This document shows positions 58,060-64,000 of a DNA stretch of 64,000 nucleotides, one piece after another. Each line of letters opens with the position of its first letter. Positions within the stretch are counted from its first letter, which is position 1. The position numbers were made by a program, and so were the translations under genes. Below the pieces are notes generated by a model. The model did no database searches, had not been told where the DNA came from, and saw only the letters and a program-made list of their open reading frames with translations. This DNA is from Manduca sexta (lineage: Eukaryota; Arthropoda; Insecta; Lepidoptera; Sphingidae), in contig NC_051124.1 in NCBI RefSeq assembly GCF_014839805.1, positions 10,416,001 through 10,480,000 on the forward strand. Direction: 5' to 3'.

Positions 58060-58491
58060 TACAGTCACGTCTGCCCGCCACCTAAACCAGATCCAGGGAA
58101 AAAAACTAAATGTGTCCACATACCTCTCTTCTTTTAAATTTCCTTAATAGTATTTACGAATTGCATTTCTCTTGCAATTATTATTCAGACGGTTTAAGTG
58201 CTAGCCCCAACTGTCAAAAGTGTGGTAGTGTTGAAGATGTATATCATTTGTTGCTGGAATGTGTCAAATCAAGAGATGTCTGTGTGGCTCTGAGAACTCA
58301 TAACATAAACTTTAAGGACATTAGCATCTTCCAGAGTATTCTCTCAGAGCCTCAATCTGACGCAGCTGTCCTTTTATATACTAAGTTGTAATTGATTTAA
58401 AATGATTTGTACTATTGTTTCTTTTACTATAGGGCTGGCATAGTCTCCTAAGAGACTCAAAGTCTCTAAACAAAGAAAAAAAAAAATATTC
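58060..58491 (+). pseudogene. LINE reverse transcriptase C-terminal fragment with A-rich tail
   Basis: The frame at 58110-58391 (93 codons) has CQKCGSVEDVYHLLLECVKS, that is C-x2-C-x7-H-x4-C. This is the zinc-ribbon-like close seen at the C-terminus of Jockey, CR1 and related LINE pol proteins. A short 3' region and an A-run (AAAGAAAAAAAAAA) near 58480 follow. The upstream frame is closed by a stop just before the first ATG. It is a dead 5'-truncated copy. Confidence 0.7.
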
Positions 58492-58800
58492 AGAATATTA
58501 TTTCTAGTATCTACATATTTAGTATGAGACGGCACGACCGAAATTGTCTTCAATTGTAAACAATGAAGCAATTGTTTAAACATAACACTTTCATATTAAA
58601 ATTTATCAACAAGGAGCATCAATCATCAAACCGACATCCATCTTAATATTCAACACCATCGCTCTAAAAATATCTTTACACAAACGAGAAAAGTTAGATT
58701 AACTTTATTAACGGGTCCCGGACATCGTGTTTAATAAGAAAAGTTAAATACTATCGATGTAAGCAATAATATTATTAAAACTTACGCGCGACATATTAAA
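58492..58800. other. Unassigned sequence
   Basis: No gene or repeat was recognised. Confidence 0.35.
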
Positions 58801-59330
58801 TTAGTCGAAAACAACACGGTTTTACTCACGTACTATGTAGTTGTTTTTTTTAAGTACATACACCGCAGTCCACACCGAGAGGATCCTGCGAACGGTATAC
58901 TGGTTCCGCCAGGGCCTTAGCGACTGTGGGGCCCTGGAGGAAGAGAGGAAGAGGAGAAACAGGGGAGGAAAGAAGGGGAAGGAAGAGGAAGTATAAGGAT
59001 GGGCGAAGTGAACAGGAGAAGAAATGTTCACGAGTCCCTCTTAGACCCCAATGTGAAATTGCAACCATGGGGTATACACACATTCATTGTGTGCCTAGGG
59101 CCGCGACAAATGTCCCCCCGTGCATGGGCGTGCATTCGCTGTGGAGACGGAGCGTACAAGATTTGCCTCGGTGGGGTGTACTATATAGTTGGAATTGCCG
59201 ACCGAAGACGACGTCGCGTCACTTAGCACTCGTCCCTGAAGATGACTTACTTAATAGATCGGTAATACTAAATTGGGCGGCTCTTCCGACTACATTGTAC
59301 GTGAGTAAAAACGTGTAGTTTTTGACTAAC
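58801..59330. mobile_element. TIR element with about 40-bp inverted ends
   Basis: The left end TTAGTCGAAAACAACACGGT plus TTTACTCACGTACTATGTAG is mirrored at the right by CTACATTGTACGTGAGTAAA plus AACGTGTAGTTTTTGACTAA. The inside is purine-rich (GGAAGAGGAG-type) and then G+C-rich. Two overlapping frames inside (58926-59318 and 58999-59226) show no transposase motif; one contains a CIRCGDGAYKIC peptide of unknown meaning. It is probably non-autonomous. Confidence 0.7.
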
Positions 59331-59339
59331 TATCGATGC

Positions 59340-59650
59340 TGTTAATTATTGCCTTAGTACTAGACCACGTAGTTTGCAATATCTCACTATTTCCCCCCAA
59401 GGCAATTGTGCCCTCGGTCTCCACACCGAATGCACGCCCATGCATGGGGGTAAATTTTTCGTGGACCTAGGCTCAGTTAAGTGTGTATACCTCATGGTTA
59501 CCAATTCACATTGAGGCCAATGAGGGCTCGCGAAGTTTCACTTCCCTTTCCAATTCGTCCATCTAATATAGTTCATTCTCCTCTTCCCACACTTCCTTCC
59601 CTATCCCCACATAAACAGGGGGGCCTCCAAAAAATAATATCTCACTATTG
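59340..59650 (-). repeat. Inverted relative of the 58801-59330 element
   Basis: The reverse complement of 59390-59640 follows the interior of 58920-59190. Shared words are TATACACAC, CATGCATGGGCGTGCATTCG-like, GTGTGGAGAC, GCCTAGG, CAATGTGAA and GGAAGAGGAG-like purine tracts. The two copies face each other with about a 10-bp gap. The terminal repeats of this copy are not clear. Confidence 0.65.
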
Positions 59651-59847
59651 TTTAATGTTTATGACAGCCTCTTTTGTGTATACTATATGTAGAAGCGGCT
59701 GTGACGCGAGAGGCCACTAATTCGATCTCTATAGAGCTGCGACCCAAAATTGGAATCCACAATAAAAAAATGTATTTTTAAGTATGAAGGACTTATGCCA
59801 GTATTAACAAACATTACTTAGGTAAGTACGTAATGTTAATTATATAA

Positions 59848-60043
59848 GTCTGTTTGTCAGTGTTTTCAGCATGGCAGCCTTCGCGGTGCATGGGTAAAGA
59901 GGCGCTGTGATTGGGTAATATTGAGGTACAACTTGCTTCAGTTGGCTGTTTAAATAAAGCCAAAGAAACTGAAATTGTCAACACAATGCGTACCGGAGCA
60001 GGCGCACTGAGTTTCCTCATAGTATTGTTTATGAATACGGGTA
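59848..60043. mobile_element. MITE family A, copy 3 (degraded)
   Basis: It contains AAGTCTGTTTGTCAGTGTTT, GCATGGCAGCCTTCGCGGTG, GTGATTGGGTAATATTGAGG and ends TTTATGAATACGGGTAA. This is the same order as the copy at 112-383, but the left end is lost. Confidence 0.65.
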
Positions 60044-61009
60044 AATCAGGACGCAGACTCAACTTTAATCCTTTTGAAATACTGACCTTAATACGATTAC
60101 CTAATAAATATGGATGTAGGTAGTAGGTACATATATACAATAAATAATTTCTGTAATAAAACCAATATATCATTGGTATTTGACCATATTAGGTTTTTCA
60201 TAGAATTTTAGCATGACTAAGTAGTTCAGTCATTTTCCTTGTACATATACGAAATTAAAAAAACAGGGACATCAAGTTCGGAGCTCGTGATGTGAAAGAA
60301 ATTAATTTTATAACTCCTGACGTGCGAGCGAGTACCTAAATTTTATATGAGATATTTTACGTTTTCTTGAACAGAATTCTTTATTTCCTCAGTCATTGAC
60401 ATATTATAATATTCTCCCGACATTTCGAAGACTTTGCAGCCTTCATGGTATATGTATATAAGAAATCATTGTGACTTTAAATGTTATAATTAGTATAGAT
60501 CTGCAAATAACCTCAGCTAAAACGTGTTTTATGACATCCAAAAATATCTTCAAACAATTCGCTTCAAAACACTAGTTCAATGTTTAATAATGTAATCGCT
60601 TTTCTTAACAGTACCTCCTGCAATGAACCCGAAACTAAATTACTAGTTAAACCGCGAATATTTATATAATAAATAAGCTCAACCAAATTACCTTAGACCT
60701 TTGGAGACAATCGCGTTTGCCGTCGGCGCTTACCTTAAAGTGTTTATTTAAACCCTAAAGCAGATAATTTAACCAGATAAAGGCCTAAACAAACTGAAGC
60801 GGCAGGTTATGTACGTGTTTATTTGCCTTGAGAAATATTGTTCAATTTGTTGTGCGGTAGTGCCCGAGACTAATAGAAAGCAATTCGGTCTGGATATACC
60901 GACATAACTAATAACAGCGTGGCTGGGAACCGATGACTCTTGAACATACACCTGTGTTGCTACAATTTAAGATGATATTGAAATTGTATAACATTTTGAT
61001 TGTAATTGT
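60044..61009. other. Unassigned sequence with a fold-back arm fragment
   Basis: TTCTCCCGACATTTCGAAGA and CTTTGCAGCCTTCATGGTAT at about 60412-60451 belong to the fold-back family. Nothing else was recognised. Confidence 0.45.
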
Positions 61010-61202
61010 ATGACATTGTAGCCAGTGTAACTACTGGACATAATGAGACTTCTCACGTCTCAGGATGGCGAGCGCAGTGCAATACCAAACAATACTTCGT
61101 AATTCAAGGTGTTGGATGGTGTTTCTACTGTATGGGCAGTCGTTTCACTTACCATCAGGCGAACGGCAAGCTCGTCGCGTCAATCAAAGTAATAAAAAAA
61201 GA
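61010..61202 (+). repeat. LINE-like 3' end, family L, copy 4
   Basis: It contains GACATTGTAGCCAGTGTAAC, CTCAGGATGGCGAGCGCAGT, ACCATCAGGCGAACGGCAAG, CTCGTCGCGTC and a tail of A. It is 5'-truncated relative to the copies at 47120 and 30060. Confidence 0.7.
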
Positions 61203-61261
61203 ATCTCAATGTAACGTTACTATATATGTTTGTAGGTAGACATCTATTACATAAAGTTGAT

Positions 61262-61745
61262 GAGTTGGTTTTTTTTAACGCATTAATGTCAGGAACTACT
61301 GTTTCAAATTGAAAGAAAGTTTTAGTGTTCGATAGACCAATTTTCGACGAAGGCTTTAGGCTATATAACATCACGCTCAAAGCTCAATGAAAATTGTTGC
61401 AAATCCGGGGAAAATTTATTCCTTTTGAGAGCTTCCGTTGCGTGCGCTGCGTAAAAGATTAAAGTTACGCAATAGTCATGTATGACGGAATACAGTATTG
61501 ATCCTCTAAAATGTTCTAAAAAATATATTTGGTAAGAAAAAGTCCCCCGCCGCATTTTTGCCTGTCTGAAGTAGTCTGAACGCAATAAATTTAAAAGCTA
61601 CCCAACGGATTTCGCGGAAACTTAGTATGAAGATAATTTGAGAGCATACGAAGAGCATAGGCTACTATCTATCCCGGCAAAATATTTAGAGGGACTTTTA
61701 TCCCGGAAAACTCTTCCACGCGGGTGAAGCCGCGAGCTAAAGCTA
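61262..61745 (-). repeat. CTAG/GCTTCGCCCGCG-type repeat, inverted near-complete copy
   Basis: On the minus strand it starts TAGCTTTAGCTCGCGGCTTC then ACCCGCGTGG. It passes through GTTTCCGCGAAATCCG and GCGCACGCAACGGAAGCTC, and ends AGTAGTTCCTGACATTAATG. It is parallel in order to 63345-64000. A 74-codon frame inside has no motif. Confidence 0.65.
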
Positions 61746-62919
61746 CTATAACCTAAAGGTAGTGACAAGAATATCTCAATTCAATGCATTTATTCATTTT
61801 GATCAGCTGTTTGCCCGAAAAATGTCGTCCATGAAAACTCAGTAAATATATTATAGCCAAGTATATTAAATAAAAAGTCGGCAACGCTTTTGAGCGCACC
61901 CCTTGCTTTCGTAAGTCGTAGAATATCGATTTCTAGATGACTTATATAAATGTGAGGCACGTTCCGATTGTCAGGGCGTATACGAAATATGCATGTTGTC
62001 AGCAAAATCCGATTGTCACAAGTAAATTTTGTGAATCGCGAGCATTGATGAGATACGTGACTAGACAATAGTCATTTCGAAAGTGATATACAGCCAACAT
62101 GCAACAGTAATTTACGTTATTTTTATCAAAAACAAAAGAGTTTCTATTGCAATAGTTCTATAATATTTGTATACAATATGACCTCATCTCTATTTAGTTA
62201 TAAAACATTTTTAACATATTCCATATTTATGTTTTAGCTAATACACTCTATTATGTAACATTAACATTAATCATGCACAATACATAAAGAATGATCTTAT
62301 TCGCCTTTAATTATATTTTCCTGTGAAAAATCTACCGCAACTTTAATTAATAATTGGTAACAATACACCTCGTTATGTTTGTCGCAAACAAAGTTACATA
62401 TTAATAATAACCATTTTGTACCTACATTCTTGCCAATTAATACACTAGACGGATGTGCTAGCACATAACAAGTACTAATTAAACATATCAAATCTTTAAA
62501 AAATAAGGCTAATTGAATGTTGAATTATTATTTTATTAAAAATTTACGGAACTGAAATTATTCAATACTAACAACCCAGAGTACTCTAGTAGAGCATAAT
62601 ATATGCCTATTTCTTCTGATTCATAATAAACCTTTCTCTTGAATCTGTAAAATATTATGTTTATATACGGGATTCACTATGCAAGGAGTACAATGGAACG
62701 CGTGTGTTCAATTCGACCATCTATTGCGGACTGCCAGATTACCCTCATTAAGGTAATATTTATACTTATACATCTATAAAGCTAACTATACTACAGAATC
62801 CTTCCCTCTTTTGTCGAAAACTATTAAAAATCCGTTTAATAGTATTTGAGTTTGTCGCGGAATGACGGGCGGGCCTTGTTTACAATATGTAAGTATGCAT
62901 GGATCTAGCAAAACAACTA
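61746..62919. other. Unassigned A+T-rich sequence
   Basis: No gene was recognised. A 92-codon minus-strand frame at 61790-62068 lacks a domain. Confidence 0.35.
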
Positions 62920-63271
62920 CAGTAGAACCCGTTTAATACGATCACGCTTAATACAATTTCTCGCATAATACGCCATTTTGCATCAGTCCCTGCAACTTGA
63001 GACATGTTTTCATACATTCTTTAACGCATAATACGATTCGTCATCCCGTTTAATACGCCCTAACGCCAACTCATATTACCTCTGCGGTGAGTCAACTCCG
63101 ATTTTGTCACACGCCCAGACATTATCAGCAGTCAATGATTTAAGACGCTATGTAACTTCTTTGAATCAGAGCGAAGATGCACTACAAAAGTTAAATTACG
63201 TTGAAAATCTTGTAATTGCTAATGCCTCAAAATCTTTTTGTCAAACTAAAATAAGTGATTATTTTAAATAA
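62920..63271 (+). mobile_element. Tigger/pogo-type DNA transposon, internally deleted remnant
   Basis: The left end CAGTAGAACCCGTTTAATAC resembles the terminal repeat of pogo/Tigger elements. It is followed by several TTAATACG or ATAATACG motifs (near 62933, 62948, 62965, 63029 and 63050) that may be subterminal binding repeats. A C-terminal transposase fragment follows. No right-hand terminal repeat was seen. The part coding for the DDE core is deleted. Confidence 0.65.
63080..63271 (+). pseudogene. Tigger/pogo-type transposase C-terminal fragment
   Basis: Translated in the frame ending with TAA at 63269-63271, the fragment includes LRRYVTSLNQSEDALQKL and ends QTKISDYFK. This matches the C-terminal tail of Tigger/pogo transposases, which typically close 'LRRYL...KL...ENFI...KQTKITDYF'. 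It has about 64 residues and no start codon or catalytic residues. It is too short and too internal to be a gene. Confidence 0.7.
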
Positions 63272-63344
63272 CGTGATAGATACACGGCATTTTATATAAC
63301 GTACATAATTTTTAAATGTACAATTCAATACCTAATATTAATAC

Positions 63345-64000
63345 ACTAGCTTTTGCCCGCGGCTCCGCCCGCGTTATAAAGTTTTTCAGGCTAAAGTTTT
63401 CCGTTATAAAAGTAGTAGTTTCCCGGGAGCCTATGTTCTTCCCAGGGTCACAAACTGTCTCCATACCAAATTTCATCTTAATACGTTGGATAGTTTTTGA
63501 GTTTAACACGTTCAGGCAGACAGATGTAGCAGGGGACTTTATTTTATAATATATATTTTTAGAACTTTTTAAGAGGAACAATCCCGTCATACGTCATTGT
63601 TGAATAACTTTAACCGTTTACGCAGCGCACGCAACGGAAGCTCTCAAAACTAATAATTTTCCCCGTTTTTGCAATGTTTCATAATTGCTCCGCTCCTATT
63701 GGTCATAGCGTGATGATATATAGCCTATAGCACTCCAGGAACAAAGGGCTATCCAACACAAAAAGATTTTTTCAGTTCAAACCGTTAGTTCCTGAGATTA
63801 GCCATTACTGCTCCACTCCTATTGGTCATAGCGTGATGATATATAGCCTATAGCGCTCCACAAATAAAGAGATATGCAACATAAAACGAATTTTTCAGTT
63901 AAAACCGATAGTTCCTGAGATTAGCCATTACTGCTCCGCTCCTATTGGTCATAGCGTGATGATATATAACTTTGAGCACTCCACAAACAAAGGACTATTC
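63345..64000 (+). repeat. CTAG/GCTCCGCCCGCG-type repeat ending in a 123-bp tandem array (runs off the window)
   Basis: It begins CTAGCTTTTGCCCGCGGCTC then CGCCCGCG, followed by TCCCGGGAGCCTATGTTCTT, TACCAAATTTCATCTTAATA and GCGCACGCAACGGAAGCTC. From 63686 a unit TGCTCCGCTCCTATTGGTCA (then TAGCGTGATGATATA) repeats at 63809 and 63932, a period of 123 bp. The third unit is cut by the window edge. Confidence 0.75.

Noticed and set aside
58926..59318. 130-codon frame as a transposase or zinc-finger gene
   Set aside because: It lies inside a TIR element but has no DDE residues, and the few Cys residues do not form a recognised finger.
59814..60173. 119-codon minus-strand frame
   Set aside because: It overlaps the degraded MITE family A copy and shares its sequence with the frame at 121-462, so it is a repeat artefact.
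1..64000. A new multi-gene defence or biosynthetic system
   Set aside because: No cluster of co-oriented non-transposon genes exists. Everything codable resolves to retrotransposon, transposon or LINE fragments.

Overview
The window is a gene-poor, A+T-rich stretch of an insect nuclear genome, most likely a moth or butterfly (Lepidoptera). That assignment is inferred from the repeats. It carries two maT-type (DD37D) mariner transposons, two tRNA-derived SINE families with lepidopteran character, a Helitron-like end closing in CTAG-T, a short run of the arthropod telomeric pentamer (CCTAA)n, and dispersed repeats of a kind common in moth and butterfly genomes. I found no convincing host exon, tRNA gene, rRNA gene or CRISPR array. 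Nearly everything I can support is transposable-element DNA. No species or chromosome can be named from the sequence.

Layout. Bases 112-383 hold a small terminal-inverted-repeat (TIR) element. Bases 420-6778 are a complete Ty3/Gypsy LTR retrotransposon on the minus strand. It has 229-bp LTRs differing at one base, a CAAC target-site duplication, an intact gag-protease frame with an Arg/Ser-rich N-terminus and two zinc knuckles, and a pol frame broken by two single-base indels. An in-frame TAA separates gag-protease from pol. Bases 6.8-38.8 kb are a mosaic of old dispersed repeats, with one maT copy at 9916-11225 that is frameshifted by one base. Bases 32999-33690 hold a TIR element carrying a nested SINE flanked by a perfect 13-bp duplication. 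Bases 38813-40123 hold the second maT copy, with an intact 346-residue transposase, abutting a Helitron-like 3' end. Bases 41482-44467 look like a larger, bloated relative of the 33-kb TIR element, with SINE and LINE pieces inside. Bases 45-58 kb contain three near full-length copies of a second SINE family, two of them with clear 12-15 bp duplications, plus LINE 3' ends. Bases 58.8-59.65 kb hold a TIR element beside an inverted relative. Bases 62.9-63.3 kb hold a pogo/Tigger-type transposase remnant. The right edge runs into a 123-bp tandem repeat.

How the parts relate. The intact maT copy at 39 kb could act in trans on the TIRs of the frameshifted copy at 10 kb. The SINEs depend on a LINE reverse transcriptase supplied from elsewhere, because only 3' LINE fragments are present here. 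The Gypsy element is structurally complete and young, but its pol is not openly translatable as written. The three single-base indels that break otherwise pristine frames may be real mutations or assembly errors. I did not find a clearly new multi-gene system. The most distinctive features are the SR-like Gag with an in-frame stop before pol and a 9-bp hairpin straddling the 5' LTR/leader junction.
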